This document shows positions 48,821 through 60,319 of a stretch of DNA of 64,000 nucleotides, one piece after another. Every line of letters begins with the position of its first letter. Position 1 is the first letter of the stretch. The stretch is from Trebouxia sp. TZW2008. Taxonomy: Eukaryota; Chlorophyta; Trebouxiophyceae; Trebouxiales; Trebouxiaceae. Below the pieces are notes generated by a model, which worked only from the letters and a program-made list of their open reading frames with translations, was not told where the DNA came from and did no database searches. A program made the position numbers and the translations under genes. The stretch covers positions 1 through 64,000 of the forward strand of contig BDIU01000203.1 in assembly GCA_002118135.1 (NCBI GenBank), read 5' to 3'.

Positions 48821-51800
48821 ATGGGCATGGCCGCACTCAAGATGCGTCTGGCCGCTTGGATTTTGAGCTCCCTATTATGTTTATGCACTGCCTTGAGGCA
48901 CGCGTCATGGCACAATGGACTCGGCAGGAGATATGTCGACGTCGAGCGGGGCGTTTACCTCAACCAGCAGCTGCGGCGAATGCTGCAGAGCAATGCCTCA
49001 GACATCGCTCAAAATATCGCAGTCAACGCCAACGGTTTCCCGGAAACGTATCAGTTTCACGCATTGACGGATTTGATCGGCTACGACCTGCTGCCCGCAA
49101 ATGGATCCTGCAGTCCAAATGCACAGCTCGACCCGGCTGTGGGACGGTGCGCTCAAGACCGTCAGCTGTGCTGCTTCGACGCAAGCAATGTGCAGGTAAT
49201 CACAAGCACCACATCAAGCCGCAACCGATACTTGCACATACATAAGCCGCCTGTACAAAAGGTTTGCGATGGCTGCATCCTATTTTCGCCTGGGCATGTC
49301 AGCAAGGCACACACCGTTCAAGTTTGAGTATTTCTGCAATGCTGGTGCTGTTCAAGAAGTACACCAACAGCGCTAGCACCAATGTCCAAATCCCAAGAGT
49401 CTCGTATCTGCAAAGTATATGTAGTTGCACTTGCTCTTTTTAGCTCTTCACAGCAGTTTGCACAACATGTTGCAAAGCAGTATGGTGACAGCTTCTGTTC
49501 ATATCTGTCATTTTTGCATGATTTGCATGCTGTGGTTTCGAGGAGCCATTACCTAGCTGCCGCCCTTTGATATGCATTATCCAGTGCATGTGCAACAGAT
49601 GCATTGCCGACAGATGATCGGTGTTGGCTGGAATTGCTTCTGACACATTCTGCAATGTCAGGATGGTGAACAGAATACTTTGCTGCTGCAATCTGATCAA
49701 ATTCATTTGCTCAGAATCAGGAACACAGCATTCCACGTCAAGCTACTGTGCAGCATGAGTGCTTGTTGCAGCCTTTCATCAGCAGAACGTTCGCCTTTTC
49801 CTTGAGGCAAAATCTGATCAGCTGCCTTTGGCTGCCAAGCACATTCACCTATGCTTTCAAGCCAGGAAGCTCACTTAGCCACATCCAGCTGCCTAAGCCG
49901 GACTGTGCATCTTGTTGATTCATTTGTTGACTGATTGGAAGGTCATTGATATGAGACTGAAATGTCATCAAGTTTTGATCAAAATGTATACGAGATGTGA
50001 ATGAGATGAAACAAAATGTTCACTCCTTGCAGAACATGACGAGCCTGCCTCAGATGCTAGCTGATATGTGCACCTGGATTGAGGTCAATGGCAGTGTCTG
50101 CCAGGGCTTCACATTCAATTCTGCATCCAAGCTGGTTTTGTTCAAAGGACAGATTCCACAGCAAGCTATTGATCTCACGGTGTCAGGAAGACCATCGTCC
50201 AGCATCAGCTCTTGGCTGCTTGATGCAGGTTAGTAGTCGTCAGCTTCTCCAAGCTACTTGTGTCAACTGTGATTGTGATCAAGCATCAACCAATGTTGCC
50301 TCAGATTGATCAAGTTACATGTACAGTTTGTAGCCCTGTACCTGAACCCTTTGACAGTTTCATTGGCAATGTTGAGTCACATACAGTTCTCCATATATCC
50401 GCCTGTGCATGAGCACCCTGTTCTTGATTATGTTTCAACAATGTGTCAGTCGATGCCAGTGACAAAGGCTTCCTAAGCAATGCCCATGTAGAACAGCATT
50501 CAACAGGCACCTAGGTGTGCCTGCACTTGTCATTTGGCTACGCACCCATGCTGAGCTCAACAGCTTTTTGTTGTCACTACCCAGTGCACATATGCATGTG
50601 TGTGTGTATATATACACACACATACATACATACATACATGTATACACATGCTACATGTATACATGTATATATATATATACACATGCATGCATACATACAC
50701 ACATGCAAGTTGGCCACACGTTTATACTGTGTGCTGGCTGATGTCTGGCAGGTTGAAGTGTTGAGCTTGTAGGGCACTTGCTAACAGGGCCATTGCTTGT
50801 TGTTCGCACACACAGCCACCCCTCTTCCCCTCCCCCGCCACCCCACTCCACCTGCCAATCCCATTTTTACAACCTGGCTTATGCTGACACAATGCTGGTA
50901 ATGAGACACATCAACACAAAGAGTGTAAACTGCTTATGTGCTGCAGACAACTTCAGTTCTACTCAGCTCGATCAGTCATGACTCATATGCTGAGGCGTAG
51001 ATTGTCTGCAATTGATGTCACGTGACATCAGCAAACTGCTTGTGTGCATGAGCAGCATCTTTAGCAACTCAGAGTGTGACACAAGACACAAATACAAAGA
51101 GTACAAACTGCCTGTGTGCATATGCGTCAACTGCAGCAACTCAGAGTGTAAGACAGGACATGAGCATACGGAGGTTTGAAATGCTTTTGCGAATGCGCAG
51201 CAACTGCAGCAACTCAGAGTGTGACACAAGAATCAACAAAAAGATTACAAACTGCTTGTGTGCATATGCAGCGACTTTAGCGACTCAGAGTGTGGATCAC
51301 CGGTCAACTGTGTGGTTAGCAGCCCCCCAATTCACTTACTACATGGGATCAATAGGGAACTGCCCTGGACTTCAGGGCTATGCCCAGGACCCGGTATGCA
51401 ATCTTGAGCTATATATCTGTCCATGCATGTCATGTTGTGCAAACCAACAAGGAATATGCCTTGGTATGCAGTCTTCAGTGATTGTTGCATGTAAACCATG
51501 CTGTGCACTCCAATAGGGAATCTGCCCTGGTACAGTCAGTCAGAGCCTACCAGTCAAGCATTCATACTGCAGCATATATGGTTTAGAAAAAACTTTAGAA
51601 AAAACTTTAGATTGACACAGGACTGCATCAGCTCTCTCATCCACAAAGATATAGAATGTGGTGTATGGTCAGTCATCACATTTTTTCAAGTCAGGCTTGC
51701 ACAGTCCTCTCTGCTGCAGTACAAGCAGCGCTTCCTGTTGTGTGCTCAAAGCTAAAGTTGCTATGTTGGTTGATCAAAATCCACAAACCTAACCACTGTA

Positions 51801-54500
51801 GGTTGCACTGCACTTAACAGAACGCTTTCTTGTGCAAAGACCCAGCTGCCTAGCTGCAAACATAGCGACCACCGTTTCTCTCATTGGGACATGCCACTGG
51901 CTGACAGCATCAGAAAATTTTCCAAACCTGACTGCTGTTCATTGTGCTGCAGTTGACAGGCCGCTTTCTTGTGCAAGGACCCGAATACCCAGCTGCAAAC
52001 ATATCCACCACCAACCCAATCGCACTTTATACTTTCTTCTCCTATTTGGACATGCCACTGGCTAACAACATCATGATACAACAGGGCAGCTGCAACAACA
52101 ATCCCAACATCACGCAGTATGACAATCTGTTGAACAGCTGTGCAGCAACCCATGCAGGAGGCTGCTGTGTGGACTTGATAACATTCCAGGTCAGACTTTG
52201 ATGCTTTTTCATCACAATTCATCACTCATGACTCGTCACCCATCACTTATGACTTGTCGCTCATCGCTCATCACTCATCAGCAGTCTGCATGACTGGCTA
52301 AGAGAGTTTGCCAGGAGCTCATCATGTGTATGCTTGCTCATGTAGCAAATGCAATAAAGTTGCAGCTCACATTGGCATATTGGTGCTGTATTGTGACCTG
52401 CTTTCATGCCATAGTACGGTTGCCATGCAGGGCAATTTGCCAGGATACTTAGCAGACATCTGCAATTCCATCTTTCTGAATGGTGTGGTATGCCAAGCCT
52501 TCAGCTACAACGCTGCCACCAAGCTTGCTTTCTTCAAGGGACAACTGCCCAGTTCCAATATCATTGACCTACCCCGAGCTGCTTGCGTGTATCCCAATGT
52601 CACCCTGTGGATCCTGGTTTCAGGTGAGGCATGAGCTTGGCAGCTGATTGCTTCAGTGCGTACCGAACTGAGCCTACAAAGCATGCGTTTTAAGGAAAAC
52701 ACGCGAATGGACAAGCTTTGCATGAGCGCTTCAAGCTGTTGCAACCACGAAACGGGGCAGATGCATGTTCCAACATCATTGACCTACCCCGAGCTGCTTC
52801 CGTGTATCCTAATGTCATTCTGTGGATCCTTGTTTCAGGTGAGGCATAGGGTGACTGTAGGTCAATTGAGGCCCAGACACTGTATAGCTGCCAAACAACG
52901 GTCACTACAGAGCTTGTTAGGCTGTTGCACATGCAACACCCTGTGGCAAACGCACTATACTCTGTGTGAATCCATGTTGCTGTTCAAGCTTTTCATGCGC
53001 CTTATCAGCTCTGCATGGAGACCAGGCACATAGACACATACTACACTTGTGGTAATGTTCTTTTCAGCAGCATCGTGTTTGTGTTTACAATGTAGCTGAC
53101 TTGCTACACATGCGGAACAATGATCCTTCTGGCTTTGTCACAGGCTGAGCCATGTTTCATGTATCACTCATTCATTTCGTTCATTGTAAACGTGGGCTAG
53201 GCAGGCTCAGCAGGCTCATCTAGGTACATACAGAAGCAGTCAACTGTCTGCAGCCATTGAATATCGCCATTGAGAGTGGGAGTAGATGTTGTGTACTCCA
53301 TGCAGCTTGACAAAATTTACTCGTGTTTTTGTGTCAAGAGAGGGAACAGATGCTGTTTCATGCATGCAGCTTGACAAGACAAGTCACAAACAATGTGGAT
53401 GACCAGCAACACTCCGAGGCTCATGCTTGCAACCTTGTCTTCAAATTGTGCCCAATTCGCTTGTGTTGCTGCTTTGCAGGCTTACGTGTTGACTTGGTCA
53501 ACATGCATATATTTCAATTCAGTAGCGATACATATTGCATTTCGTGTAGTTTCTCCTACACAATGCATTTCTATGCTGCAGCTCTACCGGGATTCCATGT
53601 ACAGGATGGTGCATGTATTTCATTCAGCAGCTGTATGTATGGCATTCATTTTTTTCCTTCTCCACCAAAAGTCCTGATGCTGCAGCTCTGCCGGGATCCC
53701 ATATACAAGATGGAAGGACAACAGCCTTGGCAGTGCCCCCAGCCCCTGTCTCACCCCCTGTTGTCATCCCCACGCCGCCGCCGCCACCACCAGGTCATAT
53801 GCGCCCTTTACACTCTAGGGTTGAATGTTGGTTTCTAAGCGCGGTCAAGTCACACTCAAGTCACTGTCAAGTCACAGTCGGGAATAGTGAGGTCATATGT
53901 CGTTGATCCAAGATGACTGACAGCAATGACTTGCAGCAGTGGCAGTAGATCCTGCTTTGTATTTAGCACTGGTTGAGCGACGGCATCACACTGCAAGCAT
54001 GCACATCCTTGCATTCTGCAAGCATTCGCATTGCAGCTTTGTTTTAAGTAGCTCAAGTTCTCTTTCAGGTAGCTTGAGCTTACCTTCAAATGGCCTCAAT
54101 GCAAGATTTGAAGGCTTGCTATGTGCTTTGCTGCTACACCACCTGTGCTGGTGCTCTGCACTGTCACAGGTTTGCAATTGAGTTCTGTGTTTCCTCTGTT
54201 CATACTAGATTCAATTGAGCTAATGAAGCTGGTGTGTCAAGTGCATGCTTTGTTGTGCACACAATGTTGTCTGCCCTGTGCATCAAATGTTGATGCTGTT
54301 TCAATTTCTCAAATGTGACGCACGACATGTTCAGTGCCTCTGCACATATTGTTATCTGTCTGTCTGTTTGTCTGTCTGTCCATCCATATGTCGGTCTGTT
54401 TGTCTGTCTGTCCGCCTGCCTGCCTGCCTGCCTGTCTGCCTGCCTGCCTGCTTGTGTGCTTGTCTGTCTGTCTGTCTGTCTGTCTGCCTGCCTGCCTGCC

Positions 54501-54568
<68 letters not shown>

Positions 54569-56990
54569 CGTCCGTCCAACTATCCATCCAACTATCTGTC
54601 TTGTGCATCAAATGCTACATGTCTTGCGCAGACGGAGGTTTGAATGATGCAAGGAATGCAGCAGGCACAGCGTTGGGCATCGCTGCACCCTGCCTGGCCA
54701 TCATCTTCTGGTTTGCTGTCACCTACACCTACAGGGAGGAAAAGAAGCTCTTGATTCGTGCTGTCACGGAGCAACTGAAACCGTCCTATGTCTCTAACCA
54801 AGAAGTCATTGCCGAGAAGGACTTGACGGCACTCACAAAGCAGCTTAAGCATGACTCGCCCAACTCAAACACTGAGTTTATTCTACCAGCCCTTCGCGAT
54901 CCAGGTGCCGTTCCTTGCTCAACCTTTGGCCTTGTACTGATGTATTTATGTTCTAAGCTTTCTGTTCCTACAACCCTGACGTAACAACCCAGGCTCTGTC
55001 CTAGCAAGTGTATCTTTCAGCTCAAGTTACTCATGCTCAAGTGAGATCATCCGCAGTCCGCAATCAGTCCTGAACCATTAGGTAAGATTCAACACTTCTG
55101 ATGCACCTATACACAGTTTCACTTGAGCATGTGTGTTGAGCTGAGACGCACATGTACTAGGACAGAGCCTAGCCTGTTACACCTGTACGCCTCATCTGCT
55201 TGTTGCATGTGTACATGCAAATGAAATTGACTTTGAAGCTACTCTGTGCAGTCTTTGCTAGTTGGACATCTGCGCACTCATGCTGGCTAATGATGCTGTC
55301 ACCTGCACACCACTCATGCTCTTGATGGGCGGGTGCTGCTTGGCCTCTGCTCAAGCTGTGCTGTGCTGTGCTGTGCTGTGCTGTGCTGTGCTGTGCCGTG
55401 CCGCTCATTGCAGCAGCCACAGTGCATCAGACGCTCATGTTGAGCAACATCCTCAGAAATGAAAAGCACACAGACAAAGGTCTGACATGCTCCTGCTGGA
55501 TTGCAAAGACGTTGCTGGTCGGCATGCGCTTGATCTCAGTCTTTTGTCCTTGGCCATGGCAGGTCCCACTGGACCCATGCTGGCGATGGCGAGAGTGATG
55601 ACATTGCGCTGCCTTAGAAGATGGGACTCCTTCCTAGCCTTCAGGTAAGCGTCGAGGTAACACGGTATATCCTCTTCAGCGACTGTGTTGCTCTCTTCAC
55701 AATGACTGCAGTGGGCACCATGAAAATGGTCCTTATACCCATTGTCCTGACTCAAAGATATATAACTGCAGTGAATTGGTTCCCAATCACATTGTCCTTC
55801 ACTGAGAGTGTCCAAATACTGGGCGTCCTTGTAATAGAAAGTGACTGTAGCATCAATGGTACAAAGTGGAAGCCCAATAAATAGAACAGCTTGCCACATT
55901 CAGCTCCTTTGTCTGAGAGACCAGCTACCTTCATCAAGCATGACCACACTGTGTTGTGTTACAGCAGCGTCAACCCAAGATGCAATGCAAACATGGACGT
56001 GCAACACAGTTGTGCAGCATTGTCCTGTATGAGTGATAGCATGACATGCTGGCAGACATTTGGCCCCTGCATTGCTCATACAGTATTCTCTCTGTATAAT
56101 GACTGCATCGGTCACCAAGAAACCTGTTTGTATATCGATTTGTCCGTACTCAGATATACCACTGCATTTGAGAATGCAGTGATTAGGGCCCGGTTGCCTT
56201 GTGTATACATCAAGAATATTGCTATACAGGGTGGCCTCATAAGGAGAACTCACTGTATTGCTATTTGCTTCCGCTCAATGCTCCTGCAGCCCGTGTCTTT
56301 TGACTCTGTGGCATATGTGCATGCACCTTACTAATTTCACATAAGTTATGTGAAATGCGCACAGTTGTGGCCCTCTTGCCCAACATATGCTGCAGTGCTT
56401 GATCAGCAGCAGCTTGAGATCTGCGCAACTTGACTCACTTGCCGAGGAATACTAGTGGGCCGTCTGCCTCCTACAATCTGGGACATCAGCAACAAGCAGC
56501 AGCTCCTGCAATGCATGCACAAAGCATGAGAAGACAGCCAGGATGCTGACAAGGACATCTGGAGGGAGAGGTGAACAGTGCTTAGCAATTGAGTGTCAAC
56601 TCATGCTTGCAAGTGCGTGCATAGAGCATGTCAAGATAACCACGGCAGGGCCAAAGGGGGCCAAAGGTGTGACAGAATGTGCTTGACAATTGAGTGTTGA
56701 CTCATGCTTGCAAGTGCGTGCACAGGGCGTCAAAAGATAGCCAGGGCGCTGGCAAGGGCATTTGGAGAGAGAGGTATCAGGGCGTCAGGGCATCTTCAAT
56801 GCTCCTGGCCATGCACAACTTGAACAAGCAGTTGAGGGAATCTGTGGTGGAGCCACATGATGGCAACCCAAGTGTGTGCTCTTGAAGTCTTTGCCTGCTT
56901 CTTAATCGTACATGATTCCTGCTGCTGCCATGCTGCTGTTACTAGCTTTCCCACTATTACTTTTAATGCTGTCTTTGCTTTTGTTGTCAA

Positions 56991-57021
<31 letters not shown>

Positions 57022-57852
57022 GCTGACACTTCAATGCTTTGGGACATGCATAATTTCAACAAGCAGCTGAGAGAGTCCGTTGTGGAGCCACATGATGGCA
57101 ATCCAAATGTGTTCTCTTGTAGTCTATACCTGCTTCCCAACTGCACACGAGTCTTGCTGTTGCGATTGCGGTTGCTTTGCTGTTGTTGCTGTCACTACGT
57201 ATGCTGCTGCTGCTGCTGCTGTGAGCATGCTTGCTAATGTCTCACATGCCTGTCATACAAGGGGAAGAGAGAGAGTAATTTTACATGCTTGAGCCAGCCA
57301 GGTTGATTGCATGTGCCACACAGTGGCAATGACTATGTGTCCATGAACACGCAACTCTGCGTGGCATGCAGTGCATCCAGGCTGTCTTCTAAGAGCATGG
57401 CAGACAAGCAGTCACGCACAGAGGAATTGGCTGCTAGACACTAGACATGCTACTTACAATATCCAACTGTGCATGGCATGCAGTGCATTCAGGCTGTCTT
57501 CAAACAACATGCTGCTCACATGATGCACTTGTGCGTGGCATGCATTACACTCAGGCTGTCTGTTGACAGCATGGCTTGCAGTGTAGCAAGTGGTGGTATA
57601 AGGAGCTCTGCAATCAGCTTGATTACATTTGGCCAAACCCTTTTGGTACATGCAGTGCACTCCGGCTGTCTTCTAACAGCATGGCAGACAAGCAGTCACG
57701 GCCAGAGGAAGCTGTTGCTTGACAAGCTGGTGGTCCAACTGCATGCCATCTCAGAAGAGGTGGCTCAAGCTCTCCCTGTGAAAGACACAGAGCCTGTCAG
57801 CTTCTATGACAGGTTCTGCACATGGGTCAACAGGCAATGGGGCAGAAGCTGA
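48821..57852 (+). CDS. Modular Cys-rich single-pass membrane protein A (X-Y-X-Y ectodomain)
   Basis: Family not recognised. Exons: 48821-49195 (hydrophobic signal LAAWILSSLLCLCTAL), 50033-50228, 51272-51393, 51953-52189, 52431-52623, 53686-53793, 54632-54904, 55414-55479 and 55563-55644, all phase-consistent; then unresolved exons near 56.5-57.1 kb; last exon 57680-57852. The ectodomain alternates module X (exon 1, then exons 3-4; ends in C..NP..C..CC-x-D) and module Y (exons 2 and 5; LADMC..NGSVCQGF..K..FKGQ..DL). Exon 6 is Pro-rich (PTPPPPPPG), exon 7 carries a transmembrane helix (CLAIIFWFAVTYTY) then a charged helical cytosolic tail. Module Y recalls PAN/Apple folds (weak inference). A role as receptor or adhesion protein is inference. 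A paralogue lies 2.5 kb downstream. ATG 48821 was chosen as the first that gives a signal peptide; M at 48842 is an alternative. Confidence 0.72.
50590..50702 (+). repeat. CA/TA microsatellite
   Basis: Alternating TGTGTGTGTATATATACACA-type and CATACATACATACATG-type runs in the second intron of gene A. Confidence 0.9.
51025..51393 (+). repeat. Gene A exon 3 start in several acceptor-side copies
   Basis: The acceptor plus exon start (GCAG then a CAACTCAGAGTGTG-like word) recurs near 51050, 51130 and 51200 before the in-use version at 51272. Intervening sequence shares ACAAACTGCTTGTGTGCATA. Only the last copy continues in frame into DHRSTVWLAAPQFTYY. Confidence 0.75.
51808..52000 (+). repeat. 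Gene A exon 4 start with one upstream copy
   Basis: 51808-51910 repeats CGCTTTCTTGTGCAA, CCAGCTGC and GCTGCAAACATA in the same order as exon 4 (51953 on). It includes a later GGACATGCCACTGGCT block, but with indels and no clean acceptor. Confidence 0.75.
52556..52838 (+). repeat. Gene A exon 5 end with donor, duplicated
   Basis: Exon 5 end (CATTGACCTACCCCGAGCTG through GTTTCAG and GTGAGGC) recurs at 52768-52845 with about six substitutions and the same donor. It lies in the next intron. Confidence 0.85.
53178..53275 (+). repeat. SINE-like dispersed repeat
   Basis: CATTGTAAACGTGGGCTAGG, CAGGCTCAGCAGGCTCATCT, AGGTACATACAGAAGCAGTC and CAACTG in sequence. One of the fullest members; in gene A intron 5. 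Confidence 0.65.
53570..53793 (+). repeat. Gene A exon 6 start with one upstream copy
   Basis: ATGCTGCAGCTCTACCGGGA at 53573 matches ATGCTGCAGCTCTGCCGGGA at 53677, including the acceptor. Only the second leads into the Pro-rich exon. Confidence 0.8.
54356..54580 (+). repeat. TGTC/TGCC tetranucleotide microsatellite
   Basis: About 225 bp of TGTCTGTCTGTC and TGCCTGCC runs immediately upstream of gene A exon 7. Confidence 0.95.
55357..55398 (+). repeat. CTGTG pentanucleotide microsatellite
   Basis: Eight or so CTGTG units, followed within 20 bp by the acceptor of gene A exon 8. Confidence 0.9.
55655..55850. mobile_element. MITE-like element, degenerate copy
   Basis: Shares TGACTGCAGTG, CCCATTGTCCTGACTCA, TTGGTTCCCAATCACATTGT and a final GTGACTGTA with the other members. 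The left inverted repeat is eroded. It begins about ten bases after the gene A exon 9 donor. Confidence 0.55.
56079..56257. mobile_element. MITE-like element
   Basis: Starts TACAGTATTCTCTCTGTATA and ends AGGAGAACTCACTGTA. The interior has TGTCCGTACTCAGATATACC and the ACTGCATTTGAGAATGCAGT palindrome. Clear member of the six-copy family. Confidence 0.7.
56500..57110 (+). repeat. Nested exon-edge copies in gene A 3' region
   Basis: Two units are repeated. ATTTGGAGAGAGAG / CATCTGGAGGGAGAG with a following GT lies at about 56510-56575 and 56735-56777, with the linker TCATGCTTGCAAGTGCGTGC near 56600 and 56701. A second, encoding NKQLRESVVEPHDGNP, lies at 56800-56872 and 57040-57106. Which copies are exons is unresolved. 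Confidence 0.7.
57365..57700 (+). repeat. Gene A last-exon start, about four copies
   Basis: CAGGCTGTCTTCTAAGAGCA at 57378 with CATGGCAGACAAGCAGTCAC matches the in-use boundary at 57665-57700. Shorter versions lie near 57490 and 57552. Confidence 0.75.
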
Positions 57853-60319
57853 TTGCATAATCAACGTTGGCGCGAGCATTTCAGCATTGCTATGGAGACT
57901 ATTATGACTATGGGGGTTTGACTCAAAGGTTTTCTGATGTGGCATTGTCTGCAACACACCACCGATGGCAGAATTGTGCACATGTCGGGAATTGCTACAT
58001 CATGAAGTCTGCATTTTTATGGGGTTTATTTTGACTATGGCGATCATGGGGAGACTGTCATATAACAGGCTCTGCATTTGGGAGATGCATGGACCTCCCA
58101 GCATGCAAACATGCCTCAGTGCATATTGCGTGTGTATGTCAAGGGGAATCAAGAAGAACAAAAAGTCTACACTGCTGCGCGTCATAGCGGGAGCCTCTGT
58201 TTGTAAAGGCAGCCCGGGTGTACATCATTGGATACTGCTTGTGTGTAGGCTGTACTGGAGACTGTATAGTCTGTTGTGCGTTATTGCATTGGGAACTATG
58301 CTGATGTGCGTTATGGCATTGAAGACTATGCTGCTGTGAGTTGTTGCATTGGAGATTGTGCTGTTATGAGGTATTGCATTGGGGCTGGACATGCAGATTC
58401 TGATTGCCTAAGGCCTGTAGAAGGTGCAAGGCCCTTGCTTGCTTGGGTAGATATGTAAGGCTGACTTGGGCGCCAGAGATGAATGCTTAGAATTGAAGTT
58501 ACGAATACCAGCTGAAGCATCAATTGCCGTGCATTTTACATTTAGCGTGCATGTTGAAAGTATGCTGTTGCACTTTTTTTTGATTGTTGATCAGATTTGG
58601 CTCCAGCGGTACGTCAATTTGTAGCAATGAATCTACACATGTTATAAAGCGCCTAAGGGACAAAAGGCATTGCTGAGTAGATGGCAAGCTGCTGAGTCCT
58701 CTCACGGCTACACATTTATTCTCATTCTCTAAACATGTGCTAGACAGGCTTAAACATGTGCTAGACAGGCTCAGCAGGCCCAGCTAGGTACGTGTCGGAG
58801 CAATCAACTGTTTCCGACCATTTTCGTCCTGTGCTATCCTAAACTGCTACACATGCTTGCCAACAGAGGCTGAATGGCTGATCTGAATTGTGCAGCAAAT
58901 TGCAGCTTGCCTCAATTAATGGCAAAGCTGACTTCAGCAGTTAGCACAGTAATGCAAACTGACAAGATGCAAAAACACAGCCGCAGCTACTGACCAGTAC
59001 AAAATCACTACATTGCAGGATGCAATCATACTTGATAAGGTACACAAGTGCTGCTGAGAACATGTACGCTGCTGGCACTGCTAGTTGTATTGGTGCAATC
59101 AACAACTGCAGAGTCATGTGCGTGACAGTACTGCTGGAAGTCATTTTGCCTCATCCTGCACCAGTGGAGCTCTGCCTTGCTCTCATGCAGGCACTGCTGA
59201 GCATCACTACAACAGCACTAGCATATACAGCTCAGCTGTCAGCATCAGTGTCATCTGCCTGTATCTGTTTGTTTACTGTCATATGGCTCTTGCAGATACA
59301 ATGCAGCATATTGCCAGTGCTTGTCACGCGAATGTCATTTGTGTATGCTTGTTCACTGTAGTCAGTGTTGGTGAGTAGACGCATTACGGCTGAGTGACGT
59401 TCAGCCTCTGATCACTAACTCACACAGCTGCTCCTTTGATAAGAGCATGAGGTCTAGCAAATGGAACGCTGACACGTCGCTCAGCTGTAGTCTGTCCACT
59501 CTCCGACAGTGACTGTGATGAACAAAGACAAACAACGCAGATATGACAAGCGCTGGCAGTAGTTTCCCTGCAGGAATGTGTGCTACAAGTCCCACATGTT
59601 GGCCATCAGTTGCATCATGCTTTATCATGCAAAGTGCAGTACATCACTCTGTGTTCTGTTGTACAACAACAGCAAATACTTTTGCGATTGCAAGTCAACT
59701 AGGTTGGAACACAGGCCTGCATTGCAGCCTGCACTGGCCAAGCAAGGGTCAAGTGCTGACAATCGAAGAGCAGACTACTGGCACTGTTTTTGAGCTGGAC
59801 ATGACCAAAGCTGAGACCGCTGTTTGTCTGCTATGTAGCTGTAGAACATATGCAGGTGCGGTGCCGCTGCATTGTGATCTCCCAAGGGATCTTGGACACT
59901 AGGACTGCTGGGAGCTCAAACTTCCTTTGATCGGTGGCTTGCGCAAACTGCTTTTCAAACGTAGGCAGTGAGACTGCCGGGCACGAACCCAAGCGAACAG
60001 ATGATCTTGGCCGTGGGCGCGATAGCCCAAACGAAGCAATGGCTATGCGACACGAAGACATACGAAATTGAGAAGGTAGGGGGCTCTGGGAGCTTGCGAA
60101 TGATGGCGGTGATCAGTCAGCTGCCAACTTCTTTGTCAGATCCGCATTAGATCAGTTATGTAACTCAGATTCAGGCTGCTGTATCGTCGCCCGCATCGGC
60201 AGACACGGCAGGCAACATCCAAGGTCAAACTACCTTGCAGTCGTGTCGTAAGTTATGGCGCGAGTGTAAAGAGCGTAGCCGCGACGCGCGAGACGCCTGC
60301 GTGTTGCAACACATACGGC
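57853..60319. other. Interval between paralogues A and B
   Basis: No recognised gene. A SINE-like repeat is at 58735-58850. Minus-strand frames 60061-59831 (Arg/Ser-rich start MSSCRIAIASFGLSRPRPRS, plastid-transit-like) and 59628-59401 (ALVISALFVFVHHSHCRRVD) could be exons of a small divergent gene, but no phase-consistent join was found. Confidence 0.35.
58735..58850 (+). repeat. SINE-like dispersed repeat with internal partial duplication
   Basis: AAACATGTGCTAGACAGGCT occurs twice in a row, then CAGCAGGCCCAGCTAGGTAC and GAGCAATCAACTG. Confidence 0.65.

Noticed and set aside
54309..54647. Open frames of Asp-Arg-Gln-Thr or Cys-Leu-Ser-Val repeats on both strands
   Set aside because: They are translations of the TGTC microsatellite and open in several frames; only the plus-strand part after 54632 is coding.
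59543..59902. 119-aa plus-strand ORF between A and B
   Set aside because: No family features; overlaps equally plausible minus-strand frames; no splice-consistent model.
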